A stretch of DNA of 64,000 nt. Origin: Neoscytalidium dimidiatum (taxonomy: Eukaryota; Ascomycota; Dothideomycetes; Botryosphaeriales; Botryosphaeriaceae). The DNA is taken from assembly GCA_037367355.1 (NCBI GenBank), contig CM074695.1:3658001-3722000 (forward strand), read 5' to 3'. Positions 1-11,748 of this stretch are shown one piece after another. The stretch's first letter is position 1; each line of letters begins with the position of its first letter. The translations under genes and the position numbers were made by a program. A model generated the notes under the pieces. It was not told the origin of the DNA, made no database searches, and worked only from the letters and a program-made list of their open reading frames with translations.

Positions 1-3000
1 ACAAATCGAACGTCAGGCTTATCGATGCCCATGCCAAAGGCAATTGTCGCGACGATGATTTTGTATCTACCTGCCTGCCACGCCTTCTGGGTCTCTGACT
101 TCTGTGCTGGTTCCATACCCGCATGGTAGTGCTGTGCGGAGATATTGTATTTCTCTCGTAGTTGTTGGGCGATGACTTCACACTTCTTCCTGGATAGACA
201 ATACACAATACCTGACTGTCCCCGGTACTGTGTTTTGATGATATCGGCAATGCTCTGTAGAACATCTTCTCGCTTCCCTTTAGAACGAACCTCGTAATAC
301 AGGTTCGGCCGGTTGAAGCTCTGGGCGAAAATCTCACATCCCTGGATGCCAAGATTGTGGATGGTGTCGACTTTGACATTTTCCGTAGCGGTGGCTGTCA
401 GAGCCATAACAGGAACTCCCATGAACTGTCGCCGAACGTCTCCGAGAGCTTTATAATCAGGCCGGAAGTCGTGGCCCCATTGGCTGACGCAGTGTGCTTC
501 ATCGATGACCATACGAGCGAGCTGCTGCCGTCGATGTAGGTCTTGCAACAAGTTGATCATAGCTTGATTTTTGCTGAGCATTTCCGGTGTGACGTACAGG
601 ACCTGGATGAACTTCTCTACCTGCGGCTCCCGCAACGCATTCATGATGACACGACGTTGATCGTAGCTGAGTTCTCCGTTGATGTGGAATGCTTGAACAT
701 GGAGCGCCCGCAAATGATTAACTTGGTCTTCCATTAGACTCAGAAGCGGCGAGATCACAACTGTTACACCTCGAGTCTTGCCACTCTGCACGACAGCGGG
801 CAGCTGATAACACAAGGATTTCCCGCCTCCCGTGGGCATGAGCACGAAACAGTCTTTGCCGGCAAGCGTCGCATTGATGGCTTCGAGTTGATGTGGACGA
901 AAGCCTCTCAGGTGAAATTTGTCCCTCAACGCTTTCTTGACGTCGCTGGTCCAAGTATACTGAGGCTGGTTTGCGGGAGGAGGTCCCATCAAGTTTGAGT
1001 GCCTAATCCTCGACTTCTTGATTGAAGTTTCATGTCCCAACTGATTATGAGTGTGATACCCAGAAGTTTCTTGGAAAATATTGCGAGACCCCCGATCCCG
1101 GACTGACGGGCCGTTGATTTTCGGCATCTCCATTTCCTCAGTCATGTCCAGCATGTCCTCATCATTGAAGTCGAAACCACCATACTCATCGTCATCGTCA
1201 ACATGATGGGTTGGCGGCGATCCCATATTGGTGTCCCATAGAGCCTCGTCGTTCTCTTCTATATCATTTTCATCGAATTGGATGCGAGATTCGATGACAT
1301 CATGTCGCGTGTTCCCCTTCGGGGGCTGTTGACAGTCATTGCTGTGGTCACGCCTCCCATACCGGGGCACTGAATTACTGAAGATGCCATCAACATCTTT
1401 CTCAACGAAATTCCTGAAATCACCCTGTCCGGGATCGGCTCTGAAGTTGCGGCGCATCAAAACGGACTCAGCGTCTCGTTGGGCTGCTGCCTTTGGACTC
1501 CATGGTGGTATCTGTGTTTGCTGAACCCTCTGCGTTGACAGTACATCTGCAGAGCCTTGGAATCGTTGTTTCTCTTTTGGGTATTTTTTTGGAACGGCCT
1601 GTGTGGAACGAACAACGACGCTTGCGGGCGAGGCTTGTTGCCGTTCGCACAGGCGTACCGAATTCCCTTCCCCATCTACGAACCCCGCAGCTTTCATCAA
1701 TTGAATCATTTCTGTCTCGATAGTACGAGAGTGCTCGCTTGCAGCTTTCATCTGCGCCTCCGTCTCATAGAAGTCTGTCAGATCGTGACTATAGTCAGTT
1801 TCCATGAAACTGAGGACCTTCTGCGTGAGCTCCTTCTTCTTCAGATCAGCTTCCAGAAATCGGTACCGAGTTTCGAGAAGATGTTCGATGACACCCTTGC
1901 GCTTAAGAGTGAGTTTCGATTTCTCAACAAGGTCCCTTGACGGAATCTCATACTCTTCTAGATACTGAGTCTGCTCATCTTTCAAACGACGCACTTCAGA
2001 GTCTAATTCTGCACAAATCCCGTGCAAAAAGCTCTCCGGCCAACTTGCAAATTCTGCAACCGCCTGCCGCTCTCTTTTCGTCAAAAGAGATGGCGAGGCT
2101 TGACATGAACTAGAGATTGCCACCGCTTTCTCGAGGATAGAGCTGGCACGTTGCATGTCGGGGAGATTTTGTGGTAGTCTTTGGTCCGTAACAGTCTCAT
2201 GTGCCTGTTTTGACTGGCTAGCAAGTGAAAGTGGGTCTCCCTTGCACTCATGCCAGCGGAAGTCCTTGGATTTGTCTATAGCTGAATGGCTTGAGGCAGA
2301 AGGTTTGACAGTATTTCCTTGTTTTTCAATATCCATCTGAGACCGGGGTGGCGAAAATTGGGAATGCTTTCGGATATTCTGGTCACCCAGCGCGAAGTCG
2401 TCTTCCGAGTCCGAGTCCGCAATGATCCGCTGCTTGGTTTGATAGGATACGTTGATAGAACTCTGCCTCTCCTCTTCGACGGGCAAGTCCCGAGTGTTCC
2501 AATTGACTTTCTTGGGAGAACGTGATGCTTTGCGAATTGTCACAGCGCTCAATCCACGCTCAGATCGATCTGAAGCAGGACTCGATGGCTCCCTTTTCTT
2601 CGGTACGGACTTGAAGGGGCTCTCCGAGACACGAAGCTGGCCCTCGTCGTCGGTCTCACGAACTGACGTATCTTGTGCGTCTCCAAACTCTTCGTCATGA
2701 ATAAGTGAGATAGGATCGGCCACGGGCAAGATGGTGTTTTGCGCAACTGTAGAATATGGAGGTGGAGGGTCAAAGTTCTCTATGGGCGGGAATTCATCGG
2801 ATGACAAGCTCACTGTGTCTCTGCCTTGGATCCTTGGTCTCCGAGCGGCCGGACTGCCCTCTAGCTCAGACTCGAAATGGTCGCTCCTTCGCTTCCGGGA
2901 CATTGAAGCGGGAACGTGGACGCTTGGGCTTGAGCCGGTGCGGTTGTCAGAGTCCCCAGTCAAGTCGATCTCATCGATGCCGGCCACGTCCCATTCTCCT

Positions 3001-3539
3001 GATCGCACCGTGCCCGTCTCTACACAGCCTTTGCGTTTTGACCATTCTTGTTGTAAGCCTCTTTCTGTGTCAAGGGGGTCTTTCTGCCATCTCGAGGATC
3101 CGGATGAGGTATCGACGAGCTTGTTGTTGAGCCGATTGGAGGCGCCGACTAAGGGCGTCCGAGCAAGATGACCATGAGACATCAATCGAGATTTTGAGGC
3201 AGAGCCAGGGGCAGCTCGAAGCCTTGCCATGTCCGTCGTAGTATGATAGGTGTCAGACTCGGAATCGTTGATTTGAAGAGGGATAGTAACGGCTTCAGGA
3301 TGATCTTGAGGCGCGTGAGGGCGGAACTCAGGGGCGACTGGCTGCGATCGTGGTTGTTCGCGAGCAGGAGCTTCTCTCGGGGGGTGCAAGACATTGGCAG
3401 CAAGGCTTTCAGGTCGCAAAGTACCAGAGCTGAGTGGTGCGTCCAGGGTCGGCAGGACAATGTGGTGACCAGCGGGCGGTACGAAGGGCTTCACGTTCAG
3501 TAGCCAAGAGAGGTGGGTCTTCAAGTTGTTCTTGGTCAT
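1..3539 (-). CDS. SGS1: RecQ-family ATP-dependent DNA helicase (Sgs1/BLM-like), 3' part missing
   Basis: One uninterrupted reading frame of 1179 codons runs from the ATG at 3539 off the left edge, so the end of the helicase core, the RQC region and any HRDC domain lie outside the window. The start is supported by the opening residues MTKNNLKTHLSWLL, which look like the conserved N-terminus of fungal RecQ proteins. About 860 residues of low-complexity, charged N-terminal extension precede the helicase, as in Sgs1/BLM. Visible motifs are Walker A MPTGGGKS (Lys about 907), the DEAH box in MVIDEAHCVSQWGHD (residues about 1013-1016), the ALTATAT motif III, and AFGMGIDKPDVRF at the edge. Known role of the family: 3'-5' unwinding, with Top3-Rmi1, to dissolve recombination intermediates and restart forks in the nucleus. 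It is divergent from the decarboxylase gene at 4035. Family assignment is firm; orthology to Sgs1 rests on the long N-terminus. Confidence 0.93.
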   Translation of the reverse strand, partial: MTKNNLKTHLSWLLNVKPFVPPAGHHIVLPTLDAPLSSGTLRPESLAANVLHPPREAPAREQPRSQPVAPEFRPHAPQDHPEAVTIPLQINDSESDTYHTTTDMARLRAAPGSASKSRLMSHGHLARTPLVGASNRLNNKLVDTSSGSSRWQKDPLDTERGLQQEWSKRKGCVETGTVRSGEWDVAGIDEIDLTGDSDNRTGSSPSVHVPASMSRKRRSDHFESELEGSPAARRPRIQGRDTVSLSSDEFPPIENFDPPPPYSTVAQNTILPVADPISLIHDEEFGDAQDTSVRETDDEGQLRVSESPFKSVPKKREPSSPASDRSERGLSAVTIRKASRSPKKVNWNTRDLPVEEERQSSINVSYQTKQRIIADSDSEDDFALGDQNIRKHSQFSPPRSQMDIEKQGNTVKPSASSHSAIDKSKDFRWHECKGDPLSLASQSKQAHETVTDQRLPQNLPDMQRASSILEKAVAISSSCQASPSLLTKRERQAVAEFASWPESFLHGICAELDSEVRRLKDEQTQYLEEYEIPSRDLVEKSKLTLKRKGVIEHLLETRYRFLEADLKKKELTQKVLSFMETDYSHDLTDFYETEAQMKAASEHSRTIETEMIQLMKAAGFVDGEGNSVRLCERQQASPASVVVRSTQAVPKKYPKEKQRFQGSADVLSTQRVQQTQIPPWSPKAAAQRDAESVLMRRNFRADPGQGDFRNFVEKDVDGIFSNSVPRYGRRDHSNDCQQPPKGNTRHDVIESRIQFDENDIEENDEALWDTNMGSPPTHHVDDDDEYGGFDFNDEDMLDMTEEMEMPKINGPSVRDRGSRNIFQETSGYHTHNQLGHETSIKKSRIRHSNLMGPPPANQPQYTWTSDVKKALRDKFHLRGFRPHQLEAINATLAGKDCFVLMPTGGGKSLCYQLPAVVQSGKTRGVTVVISPLLSLMEDQVNHLRALHVQAFHINGELSYDQRRVIMNALREPQVEKFIQVLYVTPEMLSKNQAMINLLQDLHRRQQLARMVIDEAHCVSQWGHDFRPDYKALGDVRRQFMGVPVMALTATATENVKVDTIHNLGIQGCEIFAQSFNRPNLYYEVRSKGKREDVLQSIADIIKTQYRGQSGIVYCLSRKKCEVIAQQLREKYNISAQHYHAGMEPAQKSETQKAWQAGRYKIIVATIAFGMGIDKPDVRF

Positions 3540-4034
3540 TTGGGCGGTACGCCACTGAGAAAAGTCAGGCTCATGGCGGGCCTGTGGGCGGCGGCGACAA
3601 GGTTGAGAAAGAGGGTGGCTCGAGCGATTGATGTTGGTGGGCGAAGTCGCGCCTTACAGACGCGGTAGCACGGCGACAACGCGTAAACACATGCCGAAAT
3701 GGCACGTGCGTCGCTGATTCACGTAGGTGGACCGACCGGCTTCCTTTGCCGAGTCAGGCAACAAGCACTTCCACCTTTCACCCTCGACGCAGCAACAACA
3801 TCTCTCAGCTTCTGCATTGTCGCTCACCGACGCACCAGGATATCCGGCTTCTCTGCATACTCTATCCGACATGGAGGCTCTTGAGGTTCAAGAGTTCACA
3901 CAAGCAGCGACTAACACTTCGCGCCGCCGCCTGTCGGTCGAGGCGCTGAGATGACTCCGCCGGCTGGACCTGACTAATCGGGCGTAGTCAATACCTGAGC
4001 CAGCTGTCGAGATGACACAAAAGCGCTCGCTTTC
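3540..4034. promoter_or_regulatory. Intergenic region between divergent RecQ and decarboxylase genes
   Basis: These 495 bases separate the two divergent start codons and must hold both promoters and 5' UTRs. The RecQ frame stays open upstream of its ATG to a stop near 3655 but has no earlier ATG. I see no TATA-like or other recognisable element. Short open frames here are not convincing genes. Confidence 0.5.
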
Positions 4035-5714
4035 ATGACTGAACAGCGTGCCCTCTTCAAATTCACATCCTACGGAGACATGTTTATTCGAGATATTCCC
4101 ACCGACAGTCCCTCCCAGGACATTCCTATACCTTTTGGTTATCTGGAAACAAAGGACCCGCAAGCGCCTGTCCTGCCCTCTCAACAAGTCATCAATGGAG
4201 CTCGTGCCGCCCTCATTGAGAGCTTGTCCGACGAGGGACTTGGCTACGAAAAGACCGCCAAGCATCTTTCGAGTATCGTGGTGCCAGCGTTGAACGGGAG
4301 CAGCAAGTCTCCCCACTATTACGGCTTCGTCACAGGTGGTGCCACTCCAGCAGCTGCTCTCGCCGATAATCTGGTCACAACCTACGACCAGAACGTCCAG
4401 GTCCACCTTCCCAACGAGACCATTGCCACAAACGTGGAAGATCGTGCACTGAAGCTCCTGTGTGATCTTCTTGAACTGGACTATGGCGAATGGACTCACA
4501 GAACCTTCACGACTGGTGCTACTGCAAGCAACGTGATTGGCTTAGCTTGCGGTAGGGAACATACCATTTCATCTGCAGCGTTTAGGAGAGGTCAGGCTGT
4601 CAGCGTTGGGGAATTGGGTGTTCCAGCTGCGATGCGAGCAGCTGGTGTAGACGATCTCCAAGTCCTCACGACCGTCCCACACTCATCACTAGGCAAAGCC
4701 GCCAGCATCATTGGCATTGGCCGTGCTTCCGTCAAGGCTGTTGGTCTTGCAGACGCGCCGCATCGATTTGACCTAGCCAAATTGGAGGATGCATTGGCAT
4801 CGGAGCGCACAGCTTCGATTGTGGCAATCTCCTGCTCCGAAGTCAACACTGGCCATTTCGCGACTTCCGGGTACGCGGATATGGTTGCAATCAGGGAACT
4901 TTGTGATAAATACGGATCCTGGATACACGTGGATGCGGGTGAGTTTCGGAAACTTGGCCCTCTGTGGACAACTGAGAGTAACGATATCCTTGCTCAGCAT
5001 TTGGCCTGCTCGGGCGAGTACTGGCAACATCGGAGTTTTCGAAGATTTTCAGAGCAACTCAAGGCATTGAACTTGCGGATTCAATAACTGGCGATGGCCA
5101 TAAACTGCTGAATGTGGTATGGTGCACCTTGGCCTCGGAAAATGCACGCGCTTACCTTCTTCAAGCCTTACGACTGTGGCTTCTTTCTCAGCCGGCACTT
5201 GGAAATGGGCCAGAACACGTTTCAGAACGCCAACGCGGCCTACCTGAACACCGCCACTGGGGGCAGCACGTCATCCATACCCTCACCACTGAACATTGGT
5301 ATTGAAAACTCTCGCCGATTCCGTGCTCTACCTGTCTACGCTACTCTTGTTGCGTACGGAAAGGGCGGCTATCGCGAACTGCTCGAACGGCAAATAGGCC
5401 TTGCTCGTGCCACTGCGGGATTCATCTTGGACCACGCCGCCTACGAACTTCTACCCCAGTCCAACGCCTCTCGGAGGGAGATTCTGGAAGGCATCTACAT
5501 CATCGTTCTTTTCAGGGCAAAGGACAAGAAGCTGAATTCAGAGCTTGTCCGCCGCATTAATTCAACAACCAAAATCTATGTCTCTGGTACAACATGGGAT
5601 GACGCACCGGCGTGTCGTTTTGCAGTGTCCAATTGGCAAGTTGATGTGGGCCGGGATCTCGCCGTTATTAGCCGTGTGTTAGAGACAGTGAGTGAAGAGG
5701 TTTCGAATGCATGA
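4035..5714 (+). CDS. Pyridoxal-phosphate-dependent (aromatic amino acid-type) decarboxylase
   Basis: Three exons, 4035-4938, 4998-5116 and 5166-5714, give 523 residues. Introns of 59 and 49 nt begin GTGAGT and GTATGG and end CAG and AAG; splicing restores HVDAAFGLLGRVL and then GDGHKLLNVPYDCGFF across the junctions. The PLP-binding lysine is in DGHKLLN (about K337), the cofactor Asp is in HVDAAFG, and the substrate-side motif HYYGFVTGG is near residue 95. Members of this group II decarboxylase family remove CO2 from amino acids such as tyrosine, tryptophan or DOPA in the cytosol. The sequence alone does not fix the substrate; glutamate- or sphingosine-phosphate-lyase-like activity seems less likely. 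The neighbours, RecQ and a ring-cleaving dioxygenase, do not define a pathway. Confidence 0.88.
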
Positions 5715-6073
5715 GTGCGTTCGCTACTTAGCGATTGTTGGTCACTTTGGAAAAAATATGTCTGCACCATAGTATTGGTCGATGTGGAAGACGGCTTCCT
5801 TTTGGATTGATGTTACATAGATGTACCTACCGACTGTCAAGTTGCGGACTTGATTAAGTTATCGTGCACTCGTATCCCTGGATATGTCGCGAACCGTCGA
5901 ATAAGAGGTGCGATGAAGGGGGAAAAAAAAAAAAAAAAAAACTTGGAAACTCGGTTGAATTGTGCGCCATTTTCTAATTTCATACAATGGTATCTAAGAA
6001 ATCCCATCCCGGTCCTTCCCTGATATCCTTGAACATATCAAGTATCTTAAATCAAAACCAAGCAATCAACATC
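5715..6073. other. Convergent 3' intergenic region with poly-A run
   Basis: Between the ends of the decarboxylase and dioxygenase genes. It holds a run of 19 A at 5923-5941 and otherwise nothing recognisable. It probably serves as 3' UTR for both convergent transcripts. Confidence 0.5.
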
Positions 6074-7251
6074 TTAGGAGGCGGGGGGAGTGCCCGAAGG
6101 GGCAGAGCCACCGCCCATACCAGAGCCGGAATCGGCGTTCTCGTAACCACCGTTGGCAGAGTAGTAGGCGGCAGGAGTGACAGTGTAGTTGGCAGTTGAG
6201 TCGATACCAACTGAGATCCAGGAGAAGATACCATCAGCAACAGAATCACCAAGCAGGACGTATTCAACGACAGGATCAATGTCACCCGCCTCCCCAGACA
6301 AGATGCTGTCTTCGGAGTTCAAAGTCCACTCCTGGGTGTTGGTGCTGTAGGGCTCGAAAGCCTCGACCTCGGTCAGGAGGTCTTGATCGAAGAAGAGCTG
6401 ACCAACGTGGGCAGTGTTGGTGCCGCCAGAAATGGTGCCGTTAGGGAGCAGGGACCAAGAGCCGCTGACATGAGCAAGCACGTGGATATGGTTTGCGCGG
6501 GAGGTGTAGTGTCCGGGAACGATGGAGACGAACTGCAGCACGCCATCGTCGTCCGTGGCCTGGATACCACGAAGGAAAGTGTTGTTCAGGTTGGAGGTAT
6601 CAGAGGAATCGCCGTTCCCGCTGGCAGAAATACCGGAGTAGACGCCAGTTGCATTGCAATGCCAGAAGTCGAGAGCAACATCCTTGAGGGGCTCGCAAGT
6701 GTTTGTGTCGATCACCTGGATATCCAGGTAAAGCGGGACACCCTGCTGGTCCTCGGTGATGTTCTGACGGAACAGCTCACCAACGACGTCTTGAAGACAA
6801 TCCCTGTTAGTATAATAGTACAATTTCAAAACAAATGGGCGATTTGGATGCAGGGCCATGAAAGAGACTTACAATATGGCCCCTGGGTGGTTTCGGGAGC
6901 CAGAATACATGAGTTGTTGCCAGTGAAGAGGAGGCTAGGATCCGTGTTGGGAGTGATACCCGTAAGGTTGGAGTGGTGGGTGGTATTGAGCACAGTGTCA
7001 AGGTCCCGCTTCATGAGAGCGCGCTTGCTGAGCTGCTCGTGCATGGCCCGGCGACGGGCGGCGTTCTTGGCCTCAATGCCTCGGGCCTCAAGCTTGTCCG
7101 CACAGTGAGCCAAAGAGCGCTTGCCCATCTTAGCCAGGTTGGAGCGGCGCTCCAGGGCTTCAGCCTTGTGATCATGGTGCGGATGGGCGGCGATCTCCGT
7201 GGCTGCAAGGAAAGAAAGCGCAAGAGCGCCAAAGGACTTGATGTTGACCAT
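6074..7251 (-). CDS. Secreted intradiol ring-cleavage dioxygenase (catechol/protocatechuate dioxygenase-like)
   Basis: Two exons, 7251-6873 and 6789-6074, give 364 residues. The intron (6790-6872) starts GTAAGT and ends TTCAAG; this acceptor restores the family motif GPYYV before GELFRQN, whereas the nearer AACAG acceptor breaks frame. The N-terminus is a signal peptide (MVNIKSFGALALSFLAATEIA) followed by a His/Lys/Arg-rich pro-region, as in the fungal extracellular members. Likely non-haem Fe(III) ligands are Tyr177 (GVYSG), Tyr221 and His227/His229 in GHYTSRANHIH. A Gly/Ser/Pro-rich tail ends the protein. The family splits catechol-type rings between the two hydroxyls using O2. An extracellular role on plant- or lignin-derived phenolics is an inference from the signal peptide. 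Confidence 0.9.
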
Positions 7252-10200
7252 TGTGAGAAAAGTGATAGGCGGGAGGATTGATGAGTGCGGAAATTGTTTC
7301 GGGGCAGTGTTGTGAAGAAAAGACCGGCTTGCTGATGGGGGAAGAATCAGGGCTATCTCCAGCGTCTTATATTCACGCGCGTAGTTCCTACCTCGCGCAC
7401 AATGCGCAGAAATTCCGGCGCAGCGTCGATCTTACCTTGTCCCTGAGTGCCAAACATTGCCAATGGACGAGTGGCAGATACACGACACGTAAGCCTGGAA
7501 AGCAAAGCATGGACTCGGGAGAAAGCACAGGCATACCGGCAACCCTGTGGAGAAGTCACTCCGCACTGGAAGACGCAGAAACACATGGCGGCGCGTCAAA
7601 GAAACAAACCCAGAATGACGCAAAGGGGGCGATGAATTGACGGCCTAGCCACCCAAGAATTCGTAAGTAGAGGGTACGTGGATGGCAGGTCCCTGACGTT
7701 GAGGCGTCAACGGCTTGAACGACAGTGGAGCTTGGAGAGCTTAGCAGGCATAATGGGGGAAACATACGCGCACGGGTTGGGATAGGCATAGTGTAAAGCA
7801 GAACGGTCGGGCGGTGATTGGGCGGAGGAAGAGCAGCAGGGAGCTCGACTTACGCGGATGGCCCCGGGAATGGATGAGGCTGAGAAAAAGAGCTTAAGGT
7901 GGGCGGGGACGTAGCCGGATCAGGAAATGGGTAGAGAAAGAAGTCGTCGTCAGCGCTCTTGGCGAAGGCTTGGCGGATGCGTACACGGAGGCCTTAGGCG
8001 GAACAGCTAGTTTCAAGGAAACGAGCGGCTGGCGTCAGCGCCGTCACGGACGTGGTGATTGGCCCATGGGAAGCGAAGTACGTGTAGACGCGCAACTGTA
8101 GAGTCCTTTTACGAATCTCCCTACTGGCCAGAGGCCGGCGATTGCAGTGCCGGACCAGGCCGCGTCACATTGTCAACAAGTAAACGGTCTGCGGCTAGCA
8201 TTTGCCGAACTTCTCTGGCTGCCTCGGCACGTGGCGCAGCTGTCTGCTGTTGTATTGTTTGTACCTGGGCCTCCCGCAAGGATGCTGAGCCACAGCAGAC
8301 CTGACAGTTCTGAAGTCGGCGCGCAGTCGCAGACGGGCCGAGGCGTTGGCATGAAGGCGGCCTACCGCCCACGCACACAGACGATGTTTCCGACGCGAGG
8401 ACAGGAGCAGTCGACATGTAAAGGCGGCCTAGACTCGAGGCTAGCTAGCCACTGCCCCTTATCACCGTGGTGCGGGCGTCGCGTCGGGGACCCAGAGAGA
8501 TCGGTCCTCGTCACGGAATGCGGTCAGTCAGGCACAGGAGCTGTAGTCTGCATGGGAGTGTGACTCGTCGGAGATCGTTCAATAGCACAGCACAGTGCCC
8601 GCAGTCCTGTTGGACGCGGTCTGTGGAGTGGGAGTCACGGGGAGCGGCTGGACGGCGGCTGCTGCTGCTGCTGCAGGAGAAGCTTCGACGGCAGGGACGG
8701 GTACGGGAGTCGGAGCGGACCCCGATAGCGCAGCCCAGCGCAGTCACGCCTTTGCCTTGTGCCTTTCTTTCGCCTCTTCGCCTCTTCAACAACACTCATT
8801 TCGCCGGACTGCACTCCGCTCGCTGGTTCGACCTTGCACACGGCTCACTGCTCCGAGCCCACCCAAGAGCCGTTTTTCTCACGCCCTCACCACGCGCTTC
8901 CCGGCCCTTGGCTTGATCATACTCAGCGCTCTTCGCGTATCAAGACGGGTCTCCTTACTTGCAGCGGGCCGCCCAGCCGCTCGCTCCCATGCACATCATT
9001 CGCGAATGCTCGCACTCATGCTGTCTACATGCCGATGCCCGTCGTGCCCGTCCAGTCGACGGCCGACAACTTCCAACGTCGCAACTTGCGGACTCTACGC
9101 CCCGGCTGCTGTCAATGGCTGTGTTCCCAGAGCCCACATGCACGTCACTCGCATCCATGTTGCCGTCCTACTTCCCTCATGCGAGCAACCCCGAGCGTCG
9201 TCGAGGAGTCGACTCCGTGCCCTGTGCTGATCTTTGCTGCCAAGTCAACCTCCCGCTTCACCGCTACGCCTCTTGCACCTCTTGCGCCTGCGGGCCACAG
9301 CGCCGCTCGCTGAGACTCCACAAGTGACCTGTCTTCTTGGGTGTTTGTTCCCGAAGAGGCAATCATGCGTTGCCCAAGCCTGCGCAGCTCCAACACCGCC
9401 GCAATGACGTCCCGCTCCAGTCATGTTGCACGGAACACGAACACGATGCTGAAGGCCGGTACCCAGCCCGGTCCGCAGCTGCAGGATCGCCAACTTCGAA
9501 CGTCGAAATAGGCCAAAGAAGCTAGGTTGATCCTGTCCTGCTCACCAGTGGGCCTTGGCGTCGACTTTGGTCGAGTCCACCGCTGACGCCCGGCCCGCGC
9601 ATTTCCCTGAACGAAGAACAACTTCGAACGTCTGGAGGAATCGACTCCGACACGAGGGCTCTGCTTGCCCTCTTGCCCGCCGCGCCGGACTCTTTTCCTC
9701 CAACTCGAGGCGGACGGCTTGTGTTGTCGTGTAAACGAGCGTGGCGTTCGCTTCACCAGCTTCGAGCCCACGGCGAGCACCCCGACTCCGACCGCTCACC
9801 CCGAATCGGGAAACGACCAGCGTCAGCCACCGGCGAACACCCCGAAGCCCTGCGTATCCCGCCTCCAAAGGGAATGCCAACTTCATCTTCGAACGCCGGT
9901 AGGAGAACTGCCCGCCGGACCCGGCCAGCTCTCCGAAATTGTCGTTACCGGAACAATACACCAGCCATGTGCCCGGCTACACCTTCACCTTACATAATAC
10001 CTGAACGACATAGGAAGTGTACTTGCGCTATGTGTTTTGTCACTGTAGCAACGGCGCGCATTCATACAGTCGCGGGAAGATGTATTACATCCTACAGAAC
10101 AGGCAGGGCCCTCGCAAGTGAAACAACCCCCCCACCCAACCAACAATCTTCTCTCCCAAATCGGTTGGCGACATGCCTCACCCACTCTCCACAGTCAACG

Positions 10201-11748
10201 CTTCCTGCCCGCGGCCAAGAGCGATATCACCTCGACCTGCTCAGTTTCAAGCAAATGTCCTAATGCGGCTCCATCCGATCAACTTCAAACGTCTGAAGGC
10301 TATGGCTTCGACGGTTAAGTACCCGCTGACAAGTTGAAGACCATGCAGTCGCTGCGATTGCCGACGCGTCGGGCTTCCATCGTCTTCCAACCCGAACACT
10401 TACGGCCTCTGTCTAGTATCCCGGTCTTCTTAGCGAGTGTTTCTTTGCCGTCTCAATATATCGATCACTTTCGACGTTCCTCTCACCCGCGGTTGAGCAT
10501 TAGGCATTCTCTATCCTCAGGACTGCTATTCGTTACAACCCGTGCTCCGATACATCACCCGCAAGATCAAGTAGCCACTATTTTGCCGACGCAGGCGCCG
10601 CTTGAAAAGGTATCAGAAGTCTACGCGACTTGTACAGAAAACTCATTCCGGGATGATCCAACACATTCTTATGTACCGTCTCCTGTACATCGCTAGCTGA
10701 GCCGACGACAACATGATGCACCAGAACGAACAGGCACAATGTACCAAACGATCGAGAACCGCATTATATATTGCTGATGGGGAGCTTGCCTCTCCAGATT
10801 GGCTTAGTGATCATGAGAAACACTACGCCAGGTGATTGAGAATTGAATTCCTTAAGAGCACGGCAGTGCAGCCCTGAGTTGGTTACAGTCACTGGCATTG
10901 CTGTAGTTCTGCGTGATATACAGAAAAAAGACGTGAATTCCGCTTCCTATGTCTCTCTACATACGATAGAGTTGAACCTTAGAAAACTAGTCGGAGGGAA
11001 ACAATCAGCATCCTGCCTATGGCATCGTTGCTTGTACTTTTCTGCACCGAGGCTGTTTAACGAACCGTTCGGATCGCGGTCTTGCCGTTTAGTTCAAAGG
11101 CAGATTGAGGTGAGACAAGGGACATGCATATAAGTTGCTTGTCACGATGGCTGATGAGTGCGAAGTGAAGGGTCTGGTCGATAAGAGACACGACTGAAGT
11201 TACACACTACAGCAGGACTCAACTGTAGTCAGTTCGACTTATTGGAATAAGATCAATCCTAGGCCACAACTGCCAGGAAGCTTCGGCGCGCATATGCCTA
11301 CACTCAAAGACGCAAGCATGTTATAGTCTAGTAATATCTTCCGCACGGTCCTCTCAAGTGTGTGCAAAGAAAGCCTTGTCTACAAAAACTACCTAAAGAG
11401 TGCGCAGGGATTTCGAAGAGCTGGGTGGTGTTGATCATTGCTAGTGTTCGTAATGAATTTTGACGCGACGTGGTTTGCGGGTCGTAATAGATAAGACCTT
11501 CAAACTTTTGACGTCGAAATTATTTCGTTTTCGTCACGCGCAGCCCGGTCGTTGTAGGCGCTGGTACCAGTTGTCGCAGCGGGCCTCATGTACGTGTTTC
11601 AGTATTTGGCCTCATCAATACGCATTTGAACATACTCCAAGTCTTGTCAATTGGATATAATAGCCTCCCAATCGCATATCTTACCGACGGTCCGGTATAT
11701 AAAGATGGATGGACAGATTCTCATAGCCACCCGCGAATGTAAAGACGA
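7252..11748. other. 4.5 kb region without a supportable gene
   Basis: No frame on either strand shows a recognisable domain, a plausible start with splice sites, or consistent coding character. 7252-7400 is the dioxygenase promoter side. 8000-10300 is GC-rich with CTG runs (about 8655-8675) and many overlapping open frames on both strands, typical of base-composition artefacts. It carries several copies of a CTTCGAACGTC-like word (see findings). 10300-11740 is more AT-rich and shows nothing. A non-coding RNA or an unrecognised short gene cannot be excluded. Confidence 0.4.

Noticed and set aside
3888..4499. 203-codon minus-strand frame over the decarboxylase start
   Set aside because: It is antisense to the conserved decarboxylase exon and overlaps the divergent promoter, with no domain of its own.
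8595..9230. 211-codon + strand frame in the gap after the dioxygenase
   Set aside because: GC-rich sequence with equally long frames on both strands, no domain and no supporting splice structure.
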